From: Lichenostomus cassidix
Lineage: Eukaryota; Chordata; Aves; Passeriformes; Meliphagidae
Length of the DNA stretch: 64,000 nt
NCBI GenBank assembly: GCA_008360975.2
Contig: CM039193.1
Coordinates: 19,327,389 to 19,391,388, forward strand
Reading direction: 5' to 3'
How positions within the stretch are numbered: position 1 is the stretch's first letter; each line of letters starts with the position of its first letter. The translations under genes and the position numbers were made by a program. Of this stretch, positions 50,901-63,909 are shown in pieces. The notes beneath the pieces are model-generated. The model was not told the DNA's origin, ran no database searches, and saw nothing but the letters and a program-made list of their open reading frames with translations.

Positions 50901-52352
50901 GAATGTGTTGGAAATGCTGACAATTTGTTTCAAATTTTTATAAGGACTTACCTATCTGATGTGAGAAGGGTTTCAGGCTTTCATTTTGTTTTGCAGACAC
51001 TGCAAAGGTGATACGCTGTTATCATCATATATACCCCATCTTCCCTCCACCCCTCTTCTTTCTCATCGCAGATTTACAGAGTGGCCAAGAAGTTGAATTG
51101 CGACCTGTATTTCCAATTCTGTAGTAGAGGGGAGCAATCCCTCACCTCTCCCCTGAGTGGCCCTTGTCCCATGTGAAAGCTGATGTCTTGCAGTGTCTGG
51201 GAAACAGCTAACAGTTAACAAAGAGTGTTTGCTGGCTGGGAGAAGCTGCAAGTTCAAAGCTGACCCTCTCCCCTGATTAGGAAAGATGCATTCCTTGCGG
51301 GGATAGGGATCTGGCTGGTGCCCAGCCACTGCCCAGAACATGCTGTACCATTCCATGGTGTCCCACACGTTGCTGCCTGTCCTTCCCACTGAGGTCTCAG
51401 CCAGTTCAGGGGTGAGGGGGCAGTGGAGGGTGGAACGTGGTGTGGCAGCTCATAGATGTCATGGAAAAGCCCATGATTCCAGAGCTTGTGTCTGCATCAC
51501 AGCAGGTTTCACCTCTGAAGTTGTAAAGTGTTTGAGTTTTAGTGCTGTAAGAGAGGATTTCCCTTCTCATGAGTTGGATATTGGGATGAGGGTTGGTGGG
51601 TTTAAATGTGACCTGGAGCCTGACTGAGGTAAGGAGGTCCTTCCCACAGGAACTTGCTTCCTTTCCTGCCTCCAAGGTCCTGCTTGGGATGTGCAGGATG
51701 TGCTGCTTGGTTTGTCAGAGGCCTGTCTCAAGATGAGAAGATTTTTTGGAAGTTAATAGGAAGAAATTGCATCTGATGAGGAAAATGAGGGGATGCCAGT
51801 GGCACTTTACTGAGATCGGTGGGTTTGCTTGTCAGTGCTCCCTAGTGTTGTATCTTGCTTTTGAAAATCCGTTTCACATCCACTTGAGGTTGCAGACACA
51901 GCTGAGAAGGGTGTGACTGCTGAACCCAAATAAAAACAAAATAGATCTCGGCAGCAAGAAGTGAAAATTTTAAAATTGCAGGAGAGACCAAATACTGTGC
52001 AGTGTCCTCCTTCTATGGAGTAGTTTTTATAAAAGACCTATTTTTGTCCCGATTTACCTTTATGTACGTAAATAACAAAATAAATTAGATTAAATCAGCT
52101 ACAGAACTAAAAACTTACATTTTTACAGAATGATGACAGTGTTTATGACATATTTCTCCTCTGGCCTGGATGTAAAGAGGGGGTAAGTTTATCTTTCATG
52201 CATCTTTTTAATGCTCTCAGACCTTATTTAAAGAATGTGTTTTTCATGGGGTGGCTGACACAAGAATGAAAAAGCACGGAAAAAGTAAAATCTGCCTAGT
52301 GATTTAGGTCTCTCTGTAGGATATAAATGTATTACTTTGATAAAACATTTCC

Positions 52353-52491
52353 ACGTCCCTGGAAGTGTTTAAGGCCAGGTAGGCACTGAGCAGCCTGGTC
52401 TGGTGAAAGGTGTCCCTTCCTGTGGCAGGGGGTGGAATGAGGTGATCTCTGAGGTCCCTTCCAACCCAAACCATTCCATGATGCTATGATT
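52353..52491 (+). repeat. CR1 LINE fragment (5'-truncated)
   Basis: Starts acgtccctggaagtgtttaagg, contains gaaaggtgtcccttcc, and ends ccaacccaaaccattccatg then atgctatgat. Confidence 0.9.
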
Positions 52492-54329
52492 TCAAGGGTG
52501 GAAATGCAGCTGGATTATTGGAACACAGCTGTGGTGTTAACCACACACTTCAGGTCCAGTTTAGGCTGTGAAGCCACCTCTGGACTGAGTGCAGACTGTA
52601 TGAAAGGATGCTTTTAATGACTTGTCAGGAGTTACCAGAATATTGCTTGTGTTTGTAGTTCTTCAGAATGCAAGCTTTTGTATGAAGTAGTTACCCAATA
52701 CACAAAGATAAAATCTGTGTTTGTTGGCTGTGAACCTATTTTTCTGTTTCCCAGAAAAAAATGGGCAGTTCCCTTGTCAGTGAAGATGCAAGGATTGTCT
52801 TCATTTCCCCTGGAAAATTAACTGACAGCTCAGGAGGGGTGAAAGAAAAACTTAGTTTAAACATATGTGAACATTAAAAAGCTTGACTCTGCATCACCAT
52901 TTTGTAGCCTGAGACTATGAACAAACACTGTGCCAGTTGAAGCTACTGACAAACTCAGCCAATGGAGCACAGTTGTTAAGCTGACAACTAAAATCCAGAT
53001 AAAAGTGTGAAGTACTGTGGCCTTCCTAAGTGTTGTGCTTGTGTATGTGGGTCTGCACAACTGGGTGGTTCTCCAAAACCTCTCAGCCACCCAGAGCCCA
53101 GTGTTCCAACCACTTCTATCCCTTCTCCTGGCTGATGACTCAGCAAGTTACTGTCTTTTTCCAGCAATGTCCAGACTTGCAGACTTGTCTGCCTTTAAGT
53201 ATCCAGACACTTTGTTCCTTTCATATTGCTGTATCATCACAAAGAGCCTCATATGGATCTTATTTTCAACAGCCTCTGCGCAGCACTAAGGCTTTACTCT
53301 CACTGTGAGCTGTAAGCACCATGAACTAGAAACCTGGATAAAAAATGTCAAAATTCAACCATGATATTTTGATCATTCAGTAATAACTTGCACAAGTGCT
53401 GTGTGGGAATGGACATTGCTTTCCTGGTGTGATGTTGAATATTAAAAAAGAAAGAAACTGAGAAGTGCAGTCTACTTATTTAGACACAATAATAAAGACT
53501 GGGTTTTTTTTGAAAAGTATTGATCATGTGGTAAGTGAAGTTCTGCCTCTTTTAATATTTTCCTTTACAGTGTTTTAGATGTCTCCTGCAGTAAGTAACT
53601 GTTATGAGTCTTTGTGGGAGAGATGAAGAGACTCCTCCACCCTTCATTAGAATTTGCTGCCTTATCCCAAATGCTCCAAAACACATTTAAATCACATAGT
53701 TGGAGCTTTTTGCAAGTCAGCCCCTTTTCTCTCTCTTCATCTCTGATTCCAAACTAAAATGTGATCGAGAATGTAAATTCCTTTAAAAGTGGCTGCAGTC
53801 TGTGTTTTCCAAGTAGGAAGTGTGAGCCAGAGTCCACTGCGGGAGATGGAATTCCAGCTGAGATTTAACTTGTGCCTGTTTCAGGTTCTGCATGTGGGGT
53901 GGTGGAACCTGCCTCAGCACACATGGTCTGCCTCTGGCTGCTCGGGATCCGCAGGAGGAATCTGTGTCTGTGTCACATCTTTCCAGCTGTGTTTTTGCTC
54001 ATTGCAATGGTGTGTATGCTACAGAGGGAAAAGGATGGGGATTGTCTCTGCAGCTCCCAGAAAGCATGGAATGCTGAGGCTAAAGAAAGAATTTCTGTAG
54101 AGACAGATACAAGCTGAAATGCTGATCTATCCACAACATCCTTCTGATTGTTCCATTCTTTGTACATGCAGCTGTTGTTTGTTGGCTGTTCCCTGTAGGA
54201 AACACTGTCCTGCCCGTTCTTGCTGCTCCTCACACAGGACTGGAATCAGCAGTGGCCTTCAGCATGTCTGAGTTCCATCAGTGCTGCTGCCTAAATATTC
54301 ATATGTTTATATTTATTCAATGTATAAAC
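52492..54329 (+). other. Intronic noncoding DNA
   Basis: No exon, RNA gene or recognisable repeat seen. Confidence 0.5.
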
Positions 54330-54727
54330 AACCCCAGGCTGAACTGGAGTTGCTCAGCCTGGAGAAAAGGAGGCTCAGGGGCGACTTTCCTGTTCTCTGA
54401 AACTCCCTGACGGGAGGAAGCACCCCGGGGTGGGGGTCAGGGTCTGCTCCCAGGGAACAAGGGACAGGACAAGGGGAAATGGCCTCAAGCTGTGGCAGGG
54501 AGGTTTAGATTGTATATTAGGGAAAAATTTCTTCATGGAAAACATGGACAAGCACTGGAAAAGGCTGCCCAGGGCAGTGGTGGAGTCACCATCCCTGAAA
54601 GTGTTCCAAAACAGGTGTGGATGCGGCACCTGGGGACATGGTTTAGTGGCAAACATGGTGGTGCTGGGTTGATGGTTGAACTTGATTTCAGAAGTCTTTT
54701 GCAACCTTAAGGATTCTGTGATTCTAT
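54330..54727 (+). repeat. CR1 LINE fragment, longest copy in the window
   Basis: About 400 bp of CR1 3' sequence of the second subfamily. It runs from ggctgaactggagttgctc and cctggagaaaaggaggctc through acaagggacaggacaagg, aggctgcccagggcagtgg and ggtggagtcaccatccctg to the tail gattctgtgattctat. Confidence 0.94.
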
Positions 54728-57700
54728 ATTCAAGGGCTTTGTGCTTTGATTTTTAGTAAAGGAGCAGGCAGGGCCCATAGGCTTCTGTGGGCAGGGGGTC
54801 AAACCCCAGCTTTAGGTGAAAACAGCCACTTCTGCCATATTTTACAGTAATTTTCAAATGTTGCCTTGTTTAAAGGTGACTTTAGTAACAGTGCTGGCAG
54901 GTATCACAGGAGTGTCATTTATCTTGATGAACACATATGTGAGTGACTTGCTACTTTTGATTAGGAACACAGAGTTGAAACGAAACATAGGAATTTTGTG
55001 TGTGATCTGAGTGGTGTAGATTTTTGACAGGGAGGACTTAGGGAATGAAACAGTTCATGTGATTGTATTTCTCTTGGTGTGTCTTGGGGTCACACTGAGC
55101 TGCCCCACAGCACAGTCTGAGCTGGAGGCAAAGTCTGAACTGGGAATGAGCAAAATCAGTCACCCAATATCTGCTGTGTGAAACTACAATAACAGCATCA
55201 AACAAGGTGCTTCATTTAGGAGTTGAAAACTTTATTTTCCTAATTTCTACCCCAAATCATTACTTCCTTCGAGAATTAAAAACCTTTGTTTCCAAACATC
55301 TGTGGTTCTGAGACTTACTGCATGGCAAAAGGAGAGATTTCCTGCTGTGCTTCCTGCTAGGGCTGTTAAATTCCCCTGGAACAATCTAAACATCATTATC
55401 AGCCCATTCAAATTAATATTTCCTCCTACTTTTGTGAGGGATAAAAGGAGGTTTGTTTCGTTGCTGTTAAGTGTCCCACTGAAATTCCTTCCCAATAGCT
55501 ACTCTGGCACTGAGTGCATCCTGGAGAGTTTAAACCTCCTTGGGGTTACTGGATCAAGGCAGAACTGGGGGCCATCAGCTCTTCCATTCATTCCTGTTAT
55601 TAATCCAGGAAATGCCCTGGGCTGCAATCAATACTGCTGAAATTCTTGCCCAAACCCTGATTGCAAAACTTCATAAAGAAAAGCCTGAGGAAATGAGAGA
55701 TCTCTTCAGAACATCATCATAAAATAAAGGAACAATGTAATTTATGATTATAAACCTGACAAGGAATAGTGAGGAATCCTGGAGGGTTCCCAGATAAGGA
55801 GAAGGAACTCTACAACAACTTTTCTGTTCGGTGTAATCTTCCCTACTGGCTAATTAGAAACTCAGTGAAACTCAGAGGTTTCCTTCCTTTGGTATTCAGG
55901 ATCTTTTTGTCAACAATCCTCAGCCCAAACAGAGCTGGAGGGCACATACTTGGTCAGGAGCATTCCTGGGACAGCTCAGGCTACTGACTGATGCTATCGT
56001 GTCATTTTCTCTCTATTGTTCCCTTTTCAAGGTATGCATGGCTCGCTGCTTTGCTGCTCCCCGTGGAGGTGGTTGAGAGCTGCCTTGAGCAATGTAGCGG
56101 AGAAAACAAGCTGACACCAGCAGCTGGGGATGAGTCAGGGGTAAATCTGCCCCGTGTGTTTCAGTGCTGTTCTGAATAGAGATGAGCACGCAGTTCACTC
56201 CTCAGATGAATTTTACAGTTTTTCTGCTTTGGATGAATTGGTCATGAAGATCTTGGCTTTTTTTTCCCCCACCGTATTGTTTCAAGACTTTTTCTGTGAA
56301 CAATTCCTGTGTGGGTTCTCCCCACAGAAGGGTTTAGGGTGTGTATTTTTAGGCTGTGCTGCGTGTGTTGAACTCGTGGAAGCAGCCTGAGCACTGGGCA
56401 GGTGCTGGGGGTTTTGTTTTCCATTTCCAGAGTTAAAAAACTCAAAAAATGTAAAGGCTTACACCAGTAACCTGAAAGATATTTGAACTTTGGGGTCAGA
56501 TTCATGTGAATATCCATAAGCAGTTCCCTATCCCATGTTAGCTCTGCCAGGTGAGCACAGTGCAATCTGTGCCCTAGCAAATCAGATACAGTTCAGATAT
56601 AAATGTACAATCCTTCTTCAGGACTTCAAACAAAAATACAATTTCCATGTGATCGGCATGAGATCAAATTTTATATTTATATGGGTTGCATGATTAGAGT
56701 ATGTGTAGTGTTTTTAAGCAATGGAACTCTAAAATGGCACAGTAGGTTGGCTTGTCCTTGATCAATGCTCCCAGTCCAAAAATAGAGCTTTTTCACCGCT
56801 ACACTTTTAAAATTTAAAGCAACAACATGTGTTAATGGGTGGCTGTCCCTAACACTGCAGTGTTTGGGTTTGAAAGGACAATGGTGAAATTAATGCATTT
56901 TTTTTCTGTAGGTGAACACTCAGAAGGAAGGGGAGCATATAAGCTAAACGAAGGCCTTACACACATCTATTTCCTTCTTTATGTTTGTTTGCCTTTATAT
57001 TTTTTAAGAAGGAATGTTGTTTTTGTAATTTAATTACCATTACAACCTCAGCTCAATTTGTGACTGGTTAAGAGCATACTGGAACTGCTTGGCTTAGTGT
57101 TTGAGTTGCAGCAGATTCAGTGGTCCTGCCTAATTTTCCCAAGTGCTCTGACAGGCAGTCCCTGACTACATTCCCTGATAAACACTATTCCTCTGAATTT
57201 TAACTTTAAAATTAAACAGGGCTGGTGGAAATGCTTTGAAGAAAGGCACTTACCTAGCCACAAAACAGAGCAGGCAACGAGTGTGCTCTCCCCCAAGATA
57301 AAATTCTTTAGACAGGAATTACGAGGATAATCGGAACCAGGCTTTCCAAAGCCTTAGCTCTTTTGAAAGTTAATAGCCAGCATAAATATACTCTGTGCAA
57401 TATCTGGGGAAGGAAGGTTGAGGGGGAAAATACAGCCAAGACTATGCTGAAGGGCAAGAAACATTCTGCCTGTTCTGAGTTATTATTGTGACTAATAGAA
57501 GGATGGTTGTGTATGAACTGTTCCACTTCAAACTCAGCGACAGAAGGATGCAGCAAAATGAGACACATTTTGAAACTGCAGGAAGAGGAATTGCTTGGGT
57601 TTGTAGCTGATGAAAAAGGTTAAAGAATTTATTTAGTTTTTATCCCTTCCTCCTTTAAACCTGGACCTAATAAAGGATGCTGTCATGGAAACGTTAAAGA

Positions 57701-60365
57701 CCAAACATCGTCTAAATTATCTGGCCTCTGCCACAGGTAACACAAGTTTTGACTTAGAAAGATTATCCAGAGCTAAAGCCAGAGGGAATATAAGGTTGCT
57801 ATTCATTCACACTTTAAACAAAATCTGCCAAACAAGCCTGGCTGATGTTATGTTGATGTATGTCTCCGTTGTACAGCACACAGTAAAATGAACGTTCAGC
57901 TTGGGTTATCCAGTTTTTCATTGGGCCTTTGGGCAGACACAACTCTCTGTGTTTTGCCAAGCAAGCCAGCATAAGGAATTTATGAAAAAAGAATAGTGTA
58001 GGAAACTGAATGTTTTCAGGTTGAAATAGAAAGCAGATGCTTCCCAAGGAGTGAAGGCAATATAACAGGAACTTGTCCTGGATGAATGGTGGGATGGATT
58101 CCCAAAGAGATGCAGGCAACTTCAGAGGATGTAGGAGAGCACAGAAAATCACTTTGCTGCATGAGGTTTAAAATGAAGGCAGGTTGCTCAAAGTGTGATG
58201 GGACACCCTTACACTGCTGTGGTGGTGGCATGGCAGGCTGAGTCCCGTTGGAATTGAAGAGGATGCGAGAAAAGAAGGATGAGGCACTGGACTCAATCCA
58301 TGAGATGTGTTTTGAATGCTCAGCTCAGCCTGTATTTCTCCTGCAATCTGCTTTTCCATTATTTCCAAGGAGAGAAGCCTCAAAGACTGAGGAGTGCACG
58401 TGGATTAAAGCCCCATCCCGAGCAGTGAGCTAACGGAGTTTGGTCATGGAAACACTCAAGCACTGCTCTCTAAATCTCTCTGATTTAGAGTCAGACTTGT
58501 CCTGAACACTGAGGCTCTTGAAGGAGCCTGCAGTAACCTGCACGGAGTAAACCCTCTGCTCATTTATCTGGGAACAGGTCCTGGGGAGAGCTTAACCAGC
58601 CCCAATGACGTAAGTGATAGCTCAGTTTGGAGTGAAAGCAGCTGGCTTTGGGGCTGTGCTCTCACTCTCCCCTCCCCTGGCTTTGCCAAGAGAAATGTTC
58701 TTCTCCTCTTTACCTTACTCATTAAAACGTCTTCCCAGCCATCCCAGATAAATCAAGTTGAGAACATGTTACAGTGCACACCTAAGTGGTGAAATTCTAT
58801 GAGGGAATTTAATAAAGCCTCTCAGGCTGCTGATAAGATAGAAAATGACAACCTATTAAGGGGTAAAGCTACAGTACTTTGTTATTTATTTATTAGAGCT
58901 TTAAATGAAGAAGAGATTGGAGCAGAAAAAAGACCCACTGGAAGAAGTTATTTTTCAGTATTTGAAGAACTCCACCAAGTTGTTATTTGTCATTATTTTT
59001 GATAATATGTAGTTTTATGTTCTCAGGCAGGTATTTGATAAGGAAATACAAGTTATTTTTCTCCAGTGTGAGCAAACAATTCTTGTTAACTGTATGTGCT
59101 GGGTGCATTGCAGGTCTGGATACCCCTTCCTTTAAAAGGGAAGACAGACATATGTAAATCTATAAACAAGTTTTCAGGCTGCATTTGTTGTTAGTTTTTT
59201 TAAATAAGGGAATGAGAAAAGTCATGAGCAGTGACTGGACTCTACATTGGTCCCTTCCTTGATCGTGTGTGCTCATGGAAAGTGATGGAAACTGCTCCTC
59301 ATCTGCTCCATTTCTGTTCTTTCTCCACCCATTCCTGGTGGGTGAGGACGGTTGCAGCAGGTAAAAGGAACCTATCCAACTGGACCAGCTTCTGTTCCAC
59401 AGAAGAGCTTTCCTGCAAGCTGTGAGGAGGTACTGGTACAGCCCAGGAGTGGGGCCATATGCTTTGCTCCCTGCAAAGGCACAATTCCCCCAGGTGCTGC
59501 AGGGCAGAGGCATTACCTGTGCTCACAGCTGGTCCCTCACCTGGGATTATGGACCCTTCCCCAGTGATGCTGGGCTGTGAGGCTGCCCTGCCCAGCTCCC
59601 TGGGGTGGGTGATTCATGCCAGCTCAGGGCTTGGGCAGTTGCTGCAGTTTCCTTTGTCAAAATTATGTTTCAGCTCGAGAGTCATGGCTGTCAGCTTCCC
59701 GTGGGGATGAGCAATGAGATCCTCTAGAGGAAGATGTGTCCTGAAGGAGTGCCTCATTTCTGAGTTTCTACATCAAAATTAATCTTAGGGCACAAACTCA
59801 TTTCCTTGTAAGATCCTGTGTTGTTGTAGTTGGTGTTTAATCCCTCTTCCCCCCTTCCCAAGTGTAAATACTGTAGTTTTGGAGAAGATAAACTATTTTT
59901 CTCTGGTGTAGGAACAGAATAGGATGCTCCATCAAAACAGCAAGAGCTCAGCTCAGTTCTGGGAGTATGACCTTTGCCTCTCTCACATGTGAGTGCTGAT
60001 CCAGCAATTAACAGCTGAAATTAAAGCCAGCAGTGAAGAGGTGTAGGTGCCTGGGGCTGACATTGCCCTGCCCCTGACATGCTGATCCTCCTGGTAATTT
60101 ATGCGGTGCTCTGGCTTTCCCTGTCTAACAGATAATCGTATTTGGGGTTAATACCAGTTTTGAACTTCATCTCTACCCAGGTCCCTGCACTATGTCTGCC
60201 TTACATGGGTCTCTCTGTAGTGAGTTACTGTCTGAGACTCCTTAACGTCATGGCTTCTGGAGTAATTTTAGTAGAAAGGAAAATAATTGTCCACTCGTGG
60301 ATGGGAGGCTTGGATGGGTTGGTTGCTGTGATGGATTAGTCCTCACTGTTCCCATCATGTGAGGA
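54728..60365 (+). other. Intronic noncoding DNA
   Basis: No exon recognised. Short frames at 57685-57891 and 58799-59002 were inspected and have neither domain features nor splice context. The 59.44-59.70 kb interval is moderately GC-rich. Confidence 0.5.
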
Positions 60366-60556
60366 ATCACAGAATCATAGAGCTGTTTGTGTGGAAAGGG
60401 ATTTAAAACTCATCCAGTCTCACCCCCTGCTGTGGGCAGGGACACCTTCCACTATCCCAGGTTGCTCCAAGCCCTGTCCAGCCCAGCCTTGGACACTGCC
60501 AGGGATCCAGGGGCAGCCACAGCTCCTCTGAGCACCCTGTGCCAGTGTTTTACCAG
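60366..60556 (-). repeat. CR1 LINE fragment, minus strand
   Basis: The reverse complement of the first-type CR1 end: it begins with the tail aatcacagaatcatagagc and continues ggacaccttccactatccc, agccttggacactgccagg and agcaccctgtgccagtg. This is one of only two clear copies in this orientation. Confidence 0.93.
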
Positions 60557-61304
60557 GTTCAGTGAGGAAGTGCTGATGTTTTAAGGTTTTGTCTGTCTGT
60601 GTTCTACTTAGACAAAAGAAGCAATTGGAACAGAATGATGGATAAAGCATGCTGACAGCTTCATCAGGAGTGTTGGCTCCAAGAATGGGTATTTGCATAA
60701 TAGGAGTTATTCAATCGATGCAAATGCTCTGCAGAGCTGCAAGCCAGTAGTGAGAATGGGAGGAAGCAAGGAAATTGGAGGTGTTAAATGGTCTGAGTGG
60801 AAATTCAGGCGAAGCTGAAACCAGGGAAACTTCAGTGTCAAAAGGGGCTCTGGCAAGAAACTGAGATATTCTATCCCTTCTTGACCTTCTAGAGCTGGCT
60901 GATGATTTATCACTCTTGAAATATAATTTGTGAACACTGGGAGGGAAAAAGGGGAGGAAAGTGTGTGAAAATCTCCTTTGTCTCCTTTGCTGCTCTAACA
61001 AACTTATGGTTCACTGGGTCAGAGGGGGGCAATAATTAAGTTGTCTTGAACTGTGTTTTCCTCAGTTTGAGCTTCAGCTAAGCCTTTTAAAATACACACG
61101 CCCACCTATGGCAGATTTTTTTAGCTGAAAGCTGAAATTCTTAGCATGTAAAAGCTGCATGGATATCATGTGACTATGGAAAATCTGGATGAGTCCCCTG
61201 AGTCAGTTTGAGGCCATCCCACTGCTGCTCGGGGTTGGACCAGGCACTGAGATAACTTTAAAGCACAGGCAGGGAAGAGTTAAAATTCTCAGAGGGAAAA
61301 ATGG

Positions 61305-61440
61305 TTTTCTAAATATTTGAATTAACTTCTAAATGTTTTTAAAAGACAATACATAAATTTTTGAGATCAGGCCAAAATGTTCATTGGTTCATATCTTCAG
61401 ACTGATGCAGAGTGATAATTGCAGGAGGTGAGTTACTGAA
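61305..61440 (+). repeat. 136-bp direct duplication, copy 1
   Basis: Identical base for base to 63662-63797 (offset 2357). AT-rich and unrelated to CR1. No terminal inverted repeats or target-site duplications are visible at its edges. Immediately downstream, both copies continue with gcaaac after a 2-nt length difference. Confidence 0.98.
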
Positions 61441-62770
61441 TTGCAAACAAGTGAGGAGACTGCTACTGTTTTATAGCACACCCTGACATAAATTATCTTT
61501 TTTTCCTTAGAGAAGAAATCTATAAATAGCAAATTATCTATTAGCAGGTGGGTTATGAAATGACTTTATGAAGTATCAAAGATTCACACAGTGTAAAAAA
61601 AAATCAGGATTACAGAGTTCTCAAACAAAATGACTTTGTTTTCCATGAGCAGATGCAAATCTGCTTCTAAATCTGCTAATATCCTGGAAGCCCCAAATAA
61701 ACAAAGCTCTGTTTGAATGTTTTAGTGTTTCAAAGTCTGTTATACACAGAGCTGAAAATCTCTATCCAGCCTAGAAGCTCTGTGATCCTCAGTCCTGGGC
61801 ATGTATCTAGCTGTACATATTTGTTCTTGCTAATGGAGAATTAAAATATCATAAATCCATGCTAATATCTGTGAGTCCTGTTATGAATTATTCTAGGGGT
61901 TTTTTTAAATTCCTGATGAAGATAAAATGCTGTAGTTTGTTTATTTTATGATAACTTCATTCTGGGTTTAATTATTCATAAGATGACAACAAAAGGCAAT
62001 ATATTTTGCAAATATGACTGTTTAATAGTATGGCACTTCAGTAGAGCAATCTGATATTGAATCTTTAGTGAGGAATGAGTAACTCATTTTAATTTGAATT
62101 ATAAATCATGTAGATTACTGCAATATAGGTAGTTAAACTCTGCTCTATTCTCATGTTCCAGCAAGACCAACAAATGTATTTCAGCACTTGGTAAAATGAA
62201 TGGAGTTTCCACCGAGAGCGTGAATTAAAAGTATGTTAAAATTTAACTGTTTTATAGCAATGTTTTGTAATTATCTGGTACTGGATGTATTTCCTGTGCA
62301 GTTTAACTGCATAGATCAACCCTCCAATGGCATAGAGCAACTCTTACACCTGACACAGCTTTCGGGACTCGAATATATTTTAAGCTTGTTAATGTGCTGT
62401 ATAAAATGAAAGCATTGCATAGCCTGAGGGCCAGCTGCAGTTTATGGTGCCAGGTGCCCTCGTGTGTGAGCACAAACTGGGCAGTGTGGGGGACAAAAAT
62501 GGCTTTGGACATTAATCCCCCCTGCCAGCTGCATGGGGTGAAGCACAGGGGCTTCAGGTCTAGTTGGGGTTGTTTCTCCCTGAAGGCTTGAAGAGAACAA
62601 AGTAAAATTCACAAAAGAAGTGTGAAGTGCACCCTCTTTCTTTCCCCTCTTGCTCCTGACTTTTTTCCATATGTGAGTAAGGACTTAGGCTAGAGGCAAA
62701 GCTCCCTGTGCCATGATCTCATCTGCACTCCTTGCACTGCTGGGGTTTTCCTGCAGCATTCCCTTGCTGC

Positions 62771-63042
62771 AATCACAGAATTTGCTGAGCTGGAAGGGAA
62801 CCACAAGGATCACCCAGTCCACCCCCTGGCCCTGCACAGACACCCCAACCATCCCACTCTGTGCATCCCTGGCAACACTGTCCAAATGCTCCTGGAGCTC
62901 TGGCAGCCTCAGGCTGTGCCCATTCCCTGGGGAGCCTGGGCAGTGCCCAGCACCCTCTGAGGCAAAAGACTTTTCCTGATATCCAACCTAACCCTCCTCT
63001 GACACAATTTCAGGCCATCCCCTCAGGTTCTGTCACTTATCC
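62771..63042 (-). repeat. CR1 LINE fragment, minus strand
   Basis: Reverse-complement CR1 end: tail aatcacagaatttgctgagc, then aaccacaaggatcacccag, ctccaaatg-like body, ggagcctgggcagtgccc, gacttttcctgatatccaac and ttcaggccatcccctcagg. About 270 bp of another CR1 subfamily. Confidence 0.88.
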
Positions 63043-63661
63043 CTCCAAGTTAGTGATGAGGAAGGCATTTTTCCACAGACTATTTTCTTTTTTTAGGGAA
63101 AAATATAATTCAAAAGGTGAACTTTTTTCACCAGAAGTTTGGTTTGAAAATGTTCAATGTTCCCATCTGCCCACGAGTGTGGGCTCTGTATAGGAAGCAG
63201 TGTTCCCATGGTACTGGGGCACAGCTGGGAGCAGAATGGGAGCACCCAGGGACACCTCTCCTCTGTAGGGGCTCAGGTGTGGCTCTGAGCTTGCCCAGGG
63301 AGGAGAGGGGCAGTCCTGCCTGGCCTTGTGGCCATGGCTCAGTCCTGCCACAGCACAACCCCACTGCTTTGCGTGGCCACTGGAGGGGTCAGCGCTGCTC
63401 AGCCAGCACAGACTCAGCTCTGTGAAGGCACTGCTGCAGGGGGTGTGGAATGAAGCCCATCGGAGATCAAAGAACACAGAAGGAAATGGGATTTGGTATT
63501 TTTTCCTCCTGAGATCTTGGTCAGTAATGGGACATTGATTATTTCTTTCTCTCCCCCTTCTTCCCTCCTATTGGATAGTTCCATGGAGTTATTTTTTCAT
63601 AAGCAGGCACTTAGCAATCCACAAACATTGTGTTTTGTGTGACTTTCCTTTTTTTAGCTGC

Positions 63662-63797
63662 TTTTCTAAATATTTGAATTAACTTCTAAATGTTTTTAAA
63701 AGACAATACATAAATTTTTGAGATCAGGCCAAAATGTTCATTGGTTCATATCTTCAGACTGATGCAGAGTGATAATTGCAGGAGGTGAGTTACTGAA
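63662..63797 (+). repeat. 136-bp direct duplication, copy 2
   Basis: Perfect copy of 61305-61440. Its upstream flank is ttttttttagctgc while copy 1 is preceded by gagggaaaaatgg, so the left edge is sharp. The right edge is followed by gcaaaccac, similar for six bases to the copy-1 flank. Confidence 0.98.
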
Positions 63798-63909
63798 GCA
63801 AACCACACTGGTTAAAACTTTGCAGTTTCCAAAATCTAATACTATCTCCTAAATTAACTGTTGGAAGTATAAAGGAATCATCTTCTGCTGAGGGAGTTTG
63901 TATTATTTA

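Larger units (their letters stand above)
45986..52352 (+). other. Intronic noncoding DNA
   Basis: No exon recognised. Contains the T-rich tract at 46.2 kb, a GC-rich block at 47.2-47.83 kb with overlapping chance frames on both strands (up to 172 codons), a CR1 tail at 47.9 kb and a 14-nt poly-A at 48104-48117. Confidence 0.5.
60557..63661 (+). other. Intronic noncoding DNA containing one duplicated segment
   Basis: No exon recognised. Contains the first copy of a 136-bp perfect direct duplication, a minus-strand CR1 and a GC-rich stretch near 63.2-63.44 kb. Confidence 0.5.

Noticed and set aside
58799..59002. 67-codon frame in AT-rich sequence
   Set aside because: Charged, protein-like look but no splice sites in phase with FBLN2, no similarity I recognise, and short enough to be chance.
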